Assembly (NCBI GenBank): GCA_014529385.2
Contig: CM043967.1
Coordinates: forward strand, 2,016,501-2,080,500
DNA: 64,000 nt
Origin: Adiantum capillus-veneris
Taxonomy: Eukaryota; Streptophyta; Polypodiopsida; Polypodiales; Pteridaceae
Direction of reading: 5' to 3'
The position numbers and the translations under genes are program-made. Below the pieces are notes generated by a model, which saw only the letters and a list, made by a program, of their open reading frames with translations, searched no databases and was not told where the DNA came from. The number at the start of each line of letters is the position of its first letter. The first letter of the stretch is position 1. Below, one piece after another: positions 10,375 through 21,796 of this stretch.

Positions 10375-13300
10375 ATGCAAGCAGCAGAGAGGGCCAAGAA
10401 GAAGCTCAACCAGAAAGAAAAGTTGCAAGAGCTGCCCGCATACCAACTGGATCCAGATTCAATCAAAGCTGCCAAGGCAGCCTATCTTTCAAAAGAATAG
10501 CTACAAGAGCATCACACCACAGTGTTCACCGACAGATTCAAGATTGAGGAGGGACATTAGGTAGAGTTACAACTCCTACCAAAAGAAGTGTATGATGTCT
10601 CCGCAAACCTTGAGACCAAAGAAGCCAACCGTAGGCTAGGACTCAGAGATTTCTATGAACAGGAGCCATGCAGTGTGGATTTCCAAAAAGCTTACGAGCT
10701 TTTATCCACAATCAAAGAAGATGGAACTGCCATATTTCTAACCCTCATGGGAATAAAGTTGAAGTAGTAATCAAAGCACTCAGACTGCCCACAGAAGGAA
10801 TGACGATGAGGGCAAGGGGCACGAAAATGGCAGGTACTTTCACCAAAGAAACTACCGCAGCCACCTTTGTAGACCTAATTCACAAGCAGGTGGAATAGCC
10901 AGCCAGGTTATAATACTAAGACTTCCACTTCTTGGCTAAAAGGCCACCAAGGTATACCACACCAAATCATGCGGTTGCCACCACTTTCACGCAAGTACTC
11001 AAGTCAACAACCAGGCAACCAGTGGACCACACACAATATGTCTTGACCACTCTGAAAGGCACAAAGAAAGAAAGAAAGATTACTTACCTAGGTGCACCAG
11101 AGGTATTGACAAGGATTTCATACCATGCCATTGGCATGGCCGACAACCTATCACCTGCCCCAGACCAAAACACTTCGATACTATAAGCTCAACCATCTCC
11201 TCGAGCTACAAGATCAGCCAAGAGATCCTACAAATCTGATGAGATTCGACTGAAAGCTCATCAGAAAGACACAGTAGTGAAAGCTCAGATAATGAGGAAA
11301 AGAGAGCACGAAGAGAGGAAATGAAGAGAAAAGCCATGGCCGCACACCAAGAAGAGTCCGTGCAAAAGCAAGCCCGGTTTGAAAGAGAGAAACATGCATA
11401 CCAACGCAGACGGCAAGCACAAGCAAAGGACCCGGAAAAATGGGTGCCTAGTGGACTTAAGGGACCAAGGACAAAGCATCATACTAGGAAGAAATTTGAA
11501 GATCCAATAGAATCCTTGGAAAAAATGTATCAAGAAGTAGAAACCATGAAGCTAAAAGAAGCCCAAGAAGAGGCAAGGAAAGCAAAAGAGGCGGAGGACC
11601 AGAGACAAGCCAAGGAAACGGCAAGAGAAGAGGTACAACACGACCAAGGTCACGAGCCTCCCTGACCCACTTCACTGCCTACAGAATAGTAGGATAACCC
11701 TATTCCAAGCCCATCACCATCACCAGTAACAAAATCCACAGAAGTTGAGCCCACCAAAGAGACATAATCTAAATCAAAAGAAACAGAAGAATTTGCACAA
11801 GAGGCTACTGCTACACAAGAGCAACAAAAAGAGAAAGAACTTGAGCCATAAAAGGAAACAAGTACTACATAAGAGGACACAACAAAGTCCAACTCAACAC
11901 CTTCTACCTCAACACAACAAGAAAAGGCCGAGGCATCCACAAAGCCTTAGCATGACAAAGAAGAAGAAGGCCAGCGAGAGCCTCAAGGGCAAGAACAACC
12001 AGCCGCCACGACACAGTGAAGAGAGACACAAGAGACTGCCGAGACATCTAGGCAGCTAGCAAGAAATGAAGACTAGCAATCAAATGATGAGGTAATCCTA
12101 CAGTCAACAAATATTCAAGGCAAATGCAGGATATGACGGAAAGACTCAGATCAGCAACACTTAGCCACATCACAAACGCTAAAGAACTAGAGATGGTGAT
12201 TGACGCTCTCCAAGGAGATTTAGAAGACAAATTAAATGTTATCACCAATCTACAAAAGCAAGTGCAAGAAATGAAAGCTGAAGCTGAACAACATGAGCTA
12301 TAGCAAGAGATAAACAACAAAAAGGAGATGGAGGAGTTAGGTGACCTACTTACAAAGTTTTTAGATGCTTGCAAAGCAAAAGATAAACAACTGACACAAG
12401 TTACAAGAGAACTTCTAATGACAACCCTGTCAGCTCAGAAGATTCAAGTGCAGTTGGATGTCACAAACGCTTCTCTACAATACTCAGAACAAAGAATAAA
12501 TAATCATGAAATTTTCTTGCTGCAAATACGAGAGAATCCAGTCGTAGCCTTGATCAAAGGAACAGACGAGGTCTACAAAGCATTGGAGAGAAAGAACAAG
12601 GACCTCGAGCTTGAACTAAAGCTGGAGAAATCTCAGCGCAGAGACATGGCCTTGATGCGGGTCCAAAGAGAAGATGAATTGCTGAAGGAGATAGCTGAAC
12701 TCAAAAGAGTCAACCAACTACTAAGAGAGGGAAAGTCGGAAATGCAAGAAGAGGCAGGCACTTCGGAGCAGCCTCAAATAGAAATACCCTCAGTATCATT
12801 TGCTGAACTAGAGACACAGTCCACAATAGAGATGAGTGGGGAGGAAGATTTTCAGGTAACCATTATAGAAGAAGACATAGTGCCCATGGTCCAGCTCTCA
12901 AAGGCGGAAGAAGATGCACTGAAAGAAAATATTACACAAGAGGTAGATGAGCAGTGGAAGGCAGCGATGGACTGGGAGTTGAGAGTTTTTCACTCCATCA
13001 ATGTTACACGATTCACTCCCAATCAAATCAATGCACAATGGCACCAACAATCCCTGCCTTACCCTCTAATAAAAGATGAGTTACTACAGGTAAAAGAAAG
13101 GCTTTACACAGACATGCAAGTCGAGGGCGCAGATAAAGACCACCCGAAGTGGAGGTTGAGCTGGATGAACAGAAACCCAAGATGCTTGATTTTGTTCACG
13201 AGAGCACCTACAGCCTTGCAAAAAGATCCAACTTTCTTTCCTGTACCAAGAGTAAGGATCCGGATATCACATGAGGCACTACTCAAGAAGCGCCCAACTT

Positions 13301-13852
13301 GGCTAAATTACCCTAGATTGCGTGTTCTAGAAAAGGGACTAGTGATTGAAGAATACATGGTGAAAACCCTAAAAGGCACCATGTCATTCTTTAAAAGTAT
13401 ACCTGATTTTTCATGTGCTATGCTATATAAGATCTATTGAATGCTGCTCACATGCATCAAGGCGTTCAATGAGCCAGAGCAAGCAGGTGCCCCTTCAATG
13501 TCATTCCTCGAGGGTAATAAAGGTTTGCACTATGATCTCAGTGGCCAACCTTCCGAAGAAGTCCTCTGGCTTCTACGCCAGATGCATGTTTCTACCTTCA
13601 CACAATATGCTAGCGTTCGAGAAAGCGTTCTACATGGGATTCTTCACTTGGCAAATGAAGATATTTGCGCCAGTGATTAGCAACCTCATATCAAGGTTTG
13701 TAGGCTACTCAGCAATGGAGTTGAAAAACAGAGTAACTATGCAGTTTTTGCAAGTGCCAGATAAAGAAAGGAAAATCAGATACCAAAAGGCACTAAACGC
13801 GCTTAAAGACCGCCTCGCCAACCGCCAGTCCGAAGACTACTTCAGCCCATAG
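10375..13852 (+). pseudogene. Element A ORF2: long coiled-coil protein, unknown function
   Basis: Coding signal runs for ~3.5 kb from ATG 10375 (MQAAERAKKKLNQKEKLQEL) to TAG 13850-13852, crossed by several stops and frameshifts. The N-terminal part contains FQKAYELLSTIKEDGTA. The middle (11320-11660) is highly charged (KEAQEEARKAKEAEDQRQAK). 12330-12760 is heptad-rich coiled coil. The longest clean segment is 12328-13440. The C-terminal ~300 residues look globular (WRLSWMNRNPRCLILFTRA, FYARCMFLPSHNMLAFEKAF). Element B keeps the last third (50710-51838), co-linear, so the C-terminal domain was probably under constraint. I recognise no zinc knuckle, protease or polymerase motif, and no membrane segment as an Env would have. 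The PPT follows 25 bp downstream. Confidence 0.65.
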
Positions 13853-13877
13853 AGCTGTGTCAAGGGACGACACAGGC

Positions 13878-13891
13878 GAGGAGGGGGGGAA
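13878..13891 (+). other. Element A polypurine tract
   Basis: GAGGAGGGGGGGAA lies directly before the LTR. Element B has the same tract at 51862-51875, preceded in both by a conserved AAGGGAC(G/A)ACACAG. Confidence 0.88.
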
Positions 13892-14793
13892 TGTTAGCAG
13901 CAAGCTAACATGGATACCATTTTTCAAAGTTCTCATTGTAAAACACTTATTATTTTGATAAATCGTGAATATTATAACTCCTATTTTTTCAGATAAACTC
14001 TGTAATTAATGAGTCGGGGCTACAAGCTTCCAGATTGTATCAACCTATCATTACCCATCTTTGGTAGAACTCCCAGATTATTAGTTTTAACCACCAAAAA
14101 CCTTGGCTAAGGTATAAAAGCCAATTTTTGTAAGTATTTTAAAAGTTTTGGATAATGAAATACAAAGTGTGAGCTAACCGCGCTCACTCCTCTCCTTCTC
14201 GCGCTTCCTACTCCCTCCTAGATTGTCACATTGCACTTGCGTTTGTTGCATTGCAACCGCAGGTAAGAGCTCTACGCATTGAAGTAAGAAGTTCACAGTA
14301 ATTCGTAGCTTTTGGAGTCGTCGACTTGTGGCCTAATTTCAACATAACTAGAAACTTACACTTTCAAATTAAAAATTGGGCATCATTGCTAAGCATTTAG
14401 ATGCATTCTGGGTCGAAAATGACTAGGTCAAAAATCCACTGTTGTTAATAATTGCAATTTTGGAACTTGAATTAAAGTGGGTTTTGAGACCATAAGCATG
14501 TGTGCCTAGGTCTTATAAACTTGTTCTAGAAGTTTCGTTACATTTGGATGTCATTTGATGCTATAACGGATGTGATTTGTTTACCGATGAGCGATTGGCT
14601 TTTGATGATTTTAGTCACTTGAGTGTAGCTTGAGTTAGATGCGAGTTGTTAGTTTTTTTTTGAGAGATTGACAACCTCTTGTAGCTTCTATGCACTAGTC
14701 TAGTCAGCTTCATCCCATGGATTGACAATTTAATCATGGTTCTTGCTAATACTACTATAAGATAGGTTGGTGAGGTTAGACATGCGTCCCACA
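13892..14793 (+). repeat. Element A 3' LTR (902 bp)
   Basis: It starts TGTTAGCAGC and ends GCGTCCCACA. Relatives: 40728-41637 and 51876-52776 (element B) and, inverted, 20331-21348 and 33984-34693 (element C). It contains a TATA box at 14113-14120, a consensus splice donor at 14263 and a half copy of the family palindrome near 14445-14461. Confidence 0.9.
14101..14120 (+). promoter_or_regulatory. LTR core promoter: CCTTGGCTAAGG plus TATAAAAG
   Basis: An imperfect inverted repeat directly abuts a TATA box (14113-14120). The pair is kept in element C's 3' LTR (21023-21042, inverted), element B's 3' LTR (52075-52094, TATAAATG) and in the different 480-bp LTR at 58183-58202 (CCTTAGCCAAGG-TATAAAAG). 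Element B's 5' LTR has lost the TATA (CATAAACG, 40938-40945). Confidence 0.65.
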
Positions 14794-15935
14794 ATAACCA
14801 TATTTGAGTGTTACCTTTATATAATCGTTGTGCTTTAAGTATCTTGATTGGAATCATCTACTGTTGCATCTGTCTATATTGGGTAGCTTCATTGGAAGCT
14901 GGCTTCGACACCCATACTTGTCGCATTGCTTGTTTCTTTGATCTTGTCTTTTGCGTATTGTGGTTGTTCTTTCTCCTGCTAGAGTTGTTTATTTTCTATT
15001 GATAGTGCATCTTGTTCTTTGTAGAACTTGTTGGTTGAGGTGGGTATATCCAAGATGCTACTTTAGGCTTTTTGGCCAAACATTAATGTCTCCTTGGAAA
15101 TAGCCTTTAGCAGTGATTGACTCACCTTTTGTTTCTAAGGTTCAACTTGTGTCTCATGTATCCAAAGTGGATCTTTGGCTTGGATGTGCTCTTTGGATAA
15201 CGTCAAAGCCGTTTCTTCTAATGTCAACCCGTATCCCACATATTGAGTATGGAAATTTGCAATCTTTTCAGCTCTCAAAACTTGTTCAAAGAGTAGGGCA
15301 TGAGCATCTAGATCCCCTAACCCATTATACTTTGTCTTAACACATGGATCCACTTGATATGGTCTTAATTGCTTTGGTGCAGTCACTAATCTAACCAAGT
15401 TGTGGTCTTTTGGAAAGATGTCTCTCCTTCTCTTCTCTTGTCTTGGAAGAAAATCCCGATAGAATCCTCTTTGATATGTGCTCTGACATAGTTCTTGGCT
15501 GAAAGTAAGTAGAGATTGGAGTACCCTTGTACGTATATTGTTCCAAGTCAATTGGATCAACAAGTATGTACTCATGCTTATACTTATCTACTATCAAAAC
15601 TTACACTATGTGGGCATGTATATACGTGAATGCATAGAGGTTCTTATGGGTATTCAACTCTCTAGCATTGGGTTCTCCACACTTGTAGAAGATATATGGA
15701 TCTCCATTTGTGAACCTATACAAGCCCTCATGAGCATAATCTGTTAGAACTCTCATGGATTTGTTGGTTCAAATGAATCTCAAATTTGGTTTGTTGATCA
15801 AAGGAAGTCTCTTCTCTAGGTATTCTCCCAATCCCATCGTTGAAGGCATTGCAAAGTTTCTTGCATTTTTCATGTCGTTGAGTGGAGTAGAAAACCATGG
15901 TGGTGGATGATTTGTCATGATTAAGGTTCACTCAA
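14794..15935 (-). pseudogene. Element D' gag remnant
   Basis: The minus-strand segment at ~15232-15400 reads YQVDPCVKTKYNGLGDLDAH, then LFEQVLRAEKIANFHTQYVG and LTLEETALT. This matches the Ty3/gypsy gag core seen in element B (GSGDPYDHLEIFKQVLRE, FDFHTQFEGIGMTLEGKA). Upstream (15391-15931) are charged stretches with IDLEQYTYKGTPISTY. The frame shifts several times. It is cut at 14793/14794 by element A's LTR. No zinc knuckle is seen before the cut. Confidence 0.6.
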
Positions 15936-18159
15936 GATTCTAAAGATAGTACTTGACAAGTTTACTTTGGCCTAGTGAAACTTATCCCTTTTTGCCCTTG
16001 ATTAGGTCTCTCAAATTCAGGAACTTGTGACTCTTTCACTCTCTAAAACTAGTCTTGGGGTACCCTAAAGTTTGGATTTAGGAAACCTGAAAAAATTCAG
16101 CTTTAGAGACAAAACCTATTGCCTATTGTGCACAAGCTTTATTCTTGGCTATACCTGACTCAATTTGGAGTTGTCTATCAAAAGCTAGATCAATTTTGGT
16201 GAACTACACTTGAAACAATACTCAAACAATTTTAGGACTAGAACCTATGAGATTTGGCTTGTATCTTGGCCTCTTGAAGGTATTTTTAGCTCTAACTTGA
16301 GACTTGAGATGCACTCAAGTATGTCTTTAAGATCATCAAGTCAAAAACCCCCACAATGTTGAGGTACATGGATCGTGATCCATGTTCCCTTGTCAAAAAA
16401 ATTTCTCCAAATTTTCCCAAATTTTGAAAGTATGTAGACAAGGTCAATATGCAGGCTCTGTACCGATTCTCATCAAATTTTGAGGTTGAGGTACGTGGAT
16501 CGCGATCCATGTTCAACCACATCTGGACTTGATCTCTTGGCAGCTTGTTGCATTCTATATCCACAAGCTAAATCTCAAATCTTCTTGGATTTGTAATTTT
16601 TTTGACAAGTCAAATGTCCAGTACAAGGTATGCACTGCCATTTTCAATCATGAATTTGAAAGTTTAAGGTCAAGCTGTCACTATGGGTACATGGAACGGG
16701 ATCCATGTTTGGATCCCAAGTTACCTTTTTTTGGTACCATCAAATTTAGCATGATTAGGAGGTCCTATGGTATCAAATTTTTTTATGCTGGACCTTTCGA
16801 TTGAAAGTGAGGTCAATTCTGACACTTGCTCAGTGTACTTGGTAGTTTTGGGCTTTTGGTTTGGTTTTTATATATCCAATTTTTTTTTCAAAAGAACACT
16901 AGACTCTTTGTGATGTCCTCTAGCTATGGTGCAAGTTTGGTATCAGTTTGTGATAGAGGAACAAGGATCGTGATCCATGTACCTATGTGTTAGATTGCAG
17001 TGAAACTTGGCACATAGCTTCCCCTTGGTCCTCCCCTTGGTCCAGTGATCCCTGCCATATGGTTTTTGTATGATTTGGACTTGTTTAGGTCAGACAAAAG
17101 TCAATCCCTAGGTTTGTTTTAGGGTTTTCACCTTGAACTGCTTTTGGCTCTTTTCACCCACTTTTTGAACTTTTTGACAAAAATTCTTTGGGGAATTTTG
17201 TTCACAATGGTCTCTGCTACATGCTAGAAAAGTTTCTGTCCATAAATCCCTCAAGGGTACATGGATCACGATCCATGTTCCACCACATGTGGATCTAAAT
17301 TTTGGTGTGCTGATAGCTTGTGATGTTTGTAGCTTGCTCCACAAAGAATTTTTGGATTTGGATCAGTTTTGACCAACCAAAACTGATTTCTACAGTCTTC
17401 TATAACATTTTTGACAATTTTCTATTTTTGACTCTTTTGAACACTTTTTACAATATTTTTGCATTTGGTTGTTTTGAGAAAAGTGTTTGTCTATGTCTCA
17501 GCTACTTACTGCTCAAATATCAACCAGAATTTTTGATGAGATACATGGATTGCGATCCATGTTCCATCAGATCTGAACACCAAATTTGGCATGCTCATTA
17601 CTGGCAGTTTTAGTAGTCTACTCTACCACTTCTTTTTTGAATTTGGACAACCTTTTTCCAGTCAAAAGTAAATTATTATGTCTGCCCTACGATTTTTGAC
17701 TAGTTTCTGTATTTGGCCATTTTGACCAAATTTTTTCAATCTTTTGCTATGGTCCCTTTTAGCAAAATTGTTCAAGGGATGTACTTGTGAAATATTCGCC
17801 CCGAATGAAAAAGGTACATAGATTGCGATCCATGTTTGACAACATTTTTTCATGAATTTTGTTTGCTAGCTCTCTAATTCTCTGTAGAAGCCAAATCTCA
17901 CCCCTTTTATGATTTGGATTCCAAAAAGTTGAAAATTCCTAAATTTTGTGTCTACACTGCCTGTTTTTGTTATTTTTTCCCTATCAACCAATTCCTCTTT
18001 ACCTCTCAAGAATAGATCTAGGAAGTCCTCGTCAACTTCTAGACTGTATCAAACACTAAACCCCGTGTCTAGTTTACTCACTGCTAAGGTGTAAATGGAA
18101 TCGATATTTGAAAAAGAATGCTCTAAATACACACTAGGTCACTCACCATCTAAGGATCA
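15936..18159 (-). other. Element D' leader with seven TCGCGA-centred palindromes
   Basis: This non-coding region lies between the D' PBS and its gag. The motif ACATGGATCGCGATCCATGT or a close variant occurs at 16366, 16493, 16689, 16961, 17259, 17543 and 17816 (start positions, 20 bp each). Spacings are 127, 196, 272, 298, 284 and 273 bp. Surrounding text shares words such as TTTTTGAC, CCAAATTT and GTACATGG, suggesting a degenerate tandem array with a ~280-bp unit. No ORF above background. Confidence 0.75.
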
Positions 18160-18179
18160 TATCCCCAACAACAACGCCA
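18160..18179 (-). other. Element D' primer-binding site (tRNA-Asp-like)
   Basis: The minus strand reads TGGCGTTGTTGTTGGGGAT one base inside the LTR end. It differs from the complement of the plant tRNA-Asp 3' end (TGGCGCCGTTGCCGGGGAT) only by C-to-T changes. A tRNA-Asp PBS is common in the Tat and Athila lineages. Confidence 0.7.
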
Positions 18180-18180
18180 A

Positions 18181-19904
18181 TGTTAGCGGGTCGTCGTGAT
18201 GGACGTCTGTAGCATAGCTATCTGGCATCAGCATAATGTCAATACTCCAGGATGTGACTCGGATGGGGCACATAGACTCATGGGGCATGGAGACTCTTTG
18301 ACGTTGTCAATCTCAAGATGTGAACCTTAACAAGCAAACACACCAACTCAACAACCAAACCAACACTCAATGATCAGGGAAATGTGCCTATGTTTTTTCT
18401 CAACAGTTGTAGGTCATCATGCCATTTTGGCACTTGAACAGACTTGAAATGCAACAAAACTTTAGGAGGAGGTTTAGGACACCTAGGGGCACTATTATAC
18501 CAAGTCTGGTCATAATCCAACAAGGTACCAAAATCACAATCCATCATGAAAAAGGTCCTAAAAATTGCAATAGATCAGCCTAGAAAGGTCGCCCTATGGT
18601 CTAGGAATATTATTCTATGATCAAAATGACTAGAATAGTGATTTAAGCACTTAAATTTGAAGATTAGGCTCACTAATGTTGTTAGCGTGAAATCAAGAAG
18701 GAAAATGAATGCCTCTATAGCCTTGTATGAGCCACACCGCCAGAAGGAAGAACTATTGCATGATCAAAAACACCTGTAGAGATTTGTGAAAAACCCTTTA
18801 AGCATGGAACACGCTCAAAATTAGGAGAAACAAGGGACATCATGACAAAGCTCCTCTCGTAGAGATGTGCGCTGCAGAGTATCCATAGACAAAAAACAAA
18901 TGAAGGATGAAAGAGTTATGGCTGCTCAAAGTCGGGGGTGCACTCTTTATTGCTAAAAAATGCTCTCTGGAAGTTGTACAGGTGTTGCAACAATTAAAAT
19001 GGGGGATTTCTTATCTTTTATCCCCAAGATTTTTCCCTCTCTTCTTAGCCGACAAGGCTCTCTCTCAAGGCACCTTTTAATTGGTTCAATTTTGGCCTTT
19101 TTTGGGTGAAAAATGAGATGTCGGTGACCCTTTGACCAAGGAATGGGGTGGGGGCAAGTGGCCAGGGACCCAAAAAGGTGTCCAAGCTGGTGTCAACTGA
19201 AAAATGCGCCATCTCTCTCTCCATGAGCCCACGAGCCCCCATAGCCAAGCCTTGAGAGAGCTCCTCTCACCTTTGATACCCTATAATGGGCACCCAATGT
19301 GCCCTATATACCCCCCACGTTCCCTTTTCCTCTTCTCATGAGGGATAATCCCCCCGTCACATGGAAACCTCCTCCTCATTCCTCCCAAGCCCAAAATATT
19401 CCAGCTTTCTCTCAAAGCATAAGAGGACTTCTCGGACAATTTTCCCTGAGGCATAACTTCCTACTCCGGTAACCGAATGACGCACCGAAACCCACGGCTT
19501 GAAGCCCATCACCTTGGCTATCTCAAAAAATGTAAAACTTCAGCATTTATTATCTTAGACCCCCATGTTGGTCCAATTGCCCTTGTCGCATGCACCCGCA
19601 ATCACCTTCTAAGTTGAGATCGCCCGCTTTGGATGCTCATAACTCATGATGTACAAGTCCGATTCACGAGCTATAAAGCACACCTAAAAATATTTATTAT
19701 AAACCATGTTCTGGGGACTTGAACAACCCAAAACATCATCTTTCAAGCTTGGCCAAATCACACCTTTGTACATGGATTTTTATATGGCCACTTCCAAAAT
19801 TTGCAGGGCTATGTACACATATATACATGAGGCTATCGGGCAAGCTTTTTGGCATGCCTTAGTGGCTTTATGTTCATCCAATAAATTTCTAACATAGCTT
19901 GACA
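18181..19904 (-). repeat. Element D/D' LTR (~1.72 kb), shared by two internal regions
   Basis: On the minus strand it begins TGTCAAGC and ends CCGCTAACA. The PPT of element D lies on its upstream side and a PBS on its downstream side, so this one LTR serves as the 3' LTR of D and the 5' LTR of D'. A TATATAG lies at ~19304-19310 (minus). The plus-strand ORFs inside it are not gene-like. No second copy of this LTR is in the window, so its limits rest on TG..CA ends and the flanking priming sites. Confidence 0.62.
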
Positions 19905-19905
19905 A

Positions 19906-19918
19906 CCCCCCCTTGCCT
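19906..19918 (-). other. Element D polypurine tract
   Basis: The minus strand reads GCAGGCAAGGGGGG immediately before the LTR start. Confidence 0.65.
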
Positions 19919-20330
19919 GCTTGATCATTCATGACAAACAGAGGTTCTTAAGGTGAACAAATGTTGCAGCTCATTCCCAGAAACCTCATTTACATTCTCA
20001 AATGTCTCCACACTGTCTTTCTCTATTGATAACATCTCATCTTTCACGATTGTCATCAAATGTGCCAATTATTTCCATTAACATGATATTTATATTGTGA
20101 ACCACTCAAATCGGCCAACTGATATGTGCCATTATCAAATTTGTTCACAACAATAAAAGGACCTTCCCACTTGATTTGAATTTTTTTCTAAAAGGTATTG
20201 TCCAACTTACTATTGTATCGCAACACCAAATCATCCTTTTCAATTTTCTTATCCTCCATTCATTGGATTTTAGATGAGCCTTCTTTGACACTTTCTCATG
20301 GTAGCTCAAAGCTAAGACTCTGTCCAATTG
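19919..20330 (-). pseudogene. Element D integrase C-terminal end and 3' untranslated part
   Basis: Reading down from 20330: LDRVLALSYHEKVSKKAHLK, then a GPF-type C-terminal integrase segment (residues resembling IKWEGPFIV and NGTYQLADLSG, after a frame change), ending at about 20060. It is the direct continuation of integrase at 34694-35480. The two parts were separated by insertion of element C, whose 5-bp target duplication is at 20326-20330. Confidence 0.75.
20326..20330. repeat. Target-site duplication, left copy (element C)
   Basis: AATTG here and AATTA at 34694-34698 flank element C. Joining the flanks without the element restores a continuous integrase reading frame of element D, which supports both boundaries. 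Confidence 0.78.
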
Positions 20331-21348
20331 TGTGGGACGCATGTCTAACCTCACCATCCTATCTTATTGTAGTATTAGCGAGAACCACGATTAAATTGTC
20401 AATCCATGGGACGAATCTGACTCGACTAGTGCATAGAGGCTACAAGAGGTTTTCAATCTCTCGGAAAACAACTAACAACTCGCATCTAACTCAAGCTACA
20501 CTCAAGTGACTGAAATCACCAAAAGCCAATTGCTCATCGTCAAACAAATCACATTCGTTACAACATCAAATGACATCCAAACTTAATGAAACTTCTAGGA
20601 CATGTTTATAAGACCTAAGCAAACATGCTTATGGTCCCAAAGTCCACTTTAGGTCAAGTTCCAAAATCGCGATTATTAACAGCAGTGGATTTTTGACCTA
20701 GTCGTTTTCAACCCAGAATGCATCTAAATGCTTAGAAATGATGCCCCAATGCCCCACCTATGGTTAGTTTTTGATTTGAAAGTATAAATTCCAAGCTACA
20801 ATGAAATTAGGCCGCGGGTCGGCGATGCCAAAAGCTAAGAAAGACCGTGATGTGTTTACGTCAATGCGTAGAGCTCTTACCTGCGGTTGTAATTCAACAA
20901 ACGCGACTGCAATGTGACAACCGGGGAGGGAGTAGGAAGCGCGAGAAGGAGAGGAGTGAGAACCATTAGCTCATGCTGTGTATTTCTTATCCAAAATCTT
21001 AATAAAATCTTTACAAAGTTGGCTTTTATACCTTAGCCAAGGTCTTAAATGTGTAATGTCCGGCGCCCAAGACCTTTAAGGCTCCACACTTATTGAATCT
21101 GCAACCTAGGTACACTAACTGACCTATGCTTTACACCTTGGAACTCTTATTGAGCTCGTAACACGTTACAATTATTAGAATGGCTCAGTAATTCAGGAAA
21201 TTACAATACATGGCCATTTTGGAAAAATGTGAAAAGTATGTAACTCCAATCTTCATTGCTTCTTTGTATTCATCCTTGATGTGCATTTGTACATCTTCGG
21301 TCTTCGGTCTTTAGCAGCTTCTGTTAACTAACGTTGACTCAGTTAACA
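20331..21348 (-). repeat. Element C 3' LTR (1018 bp)
   Basis: The minus strand begins TGTTAACTGAGTC and ends GCGTCCCACA. It retains TATAAAAG (21023-21030, inverted) and the splice donor (20879-20880). It is about 310 bp longer than its partner because the partner has an internal deletion. Confidence 0.88.
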
Positions 21349-21362
21349 TTCCCCGCTTTCGA
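21349..21362 (-). other. Element C polypurine tract
   Basis: The minus strand reads TCGAAAGCGGGGAA directly 5' of the 3' LTR. This fixes the orientation of the element. Confidence 0.75.
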
Positions 21363-21796
21363 TTTTAGTGCCCGTCGTGTGGTACTGTTGAAAAGTGTCT
21401 GTGGAGGCTGTGGAAGGTTTTGATTGGTTGTTGATGGGCTGATCGTCTGCATTTGTCTTTGAATTTGTTGATGAGGTTCAATTTGTTCCAACATTTTCAT
21501 TGGTCAAAATATGTCGGTCGTGAGTGATGATGTTGCATTTGTCCATTGTGATAGCATAATGATGAGGCTGCTATTTATTTATGAAAAGTATGTACAAGAG
21601 AAGTAAAATGATGAGGATCTAAATTAGGGTCTAATACGTGGATGACCAAAGGAAAAAAACCCATTGGGAAAAAAGTGCCTTTGGGATACACGCATTATTG
21701 GAGTACTTATTAGCATGGAAAATATTAATAAAGTACTCAAGGGATTATTTATTGATAGATATGGAATTAAAAAGGTAGCAAATATGAGAGGGTAGC

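Larger units (their letters stand above)
1..14793 (+). mobile_element. Element A: Ty3/gypsy LTR retrotransposon, 3' part (left end beyond window)
   Basis: The internal region begins in the RNase H tail and runs through integrase (1-1346 and 6569-6984), a protease-like ORF (6985-8115), a non-coding block (8116-10374), a long second ORF (10375-13852), a polypurine tract and a 3' LTR (13892-14793). The same order recurs in element B at 45118-52776, so this is the family's own layout and not chance neighbours. The 5' LTR, gag and RT are outside the window. Integrase is split by a Ty1/copia insertion. The right end abuts gag-like sequence of a minus-strand element (D'), so A probably inserted into D'. 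All reading frames carry stops and shifts, so the copy is dead. Confidence 0.85.

Noticed and set aside
10375-13852. ORF2 as a retroviral-type envelope gene
   Set aside because: Position fits, but no signal peptide, membrane segment or cysteine pattern; composition is coiled coil and charged.
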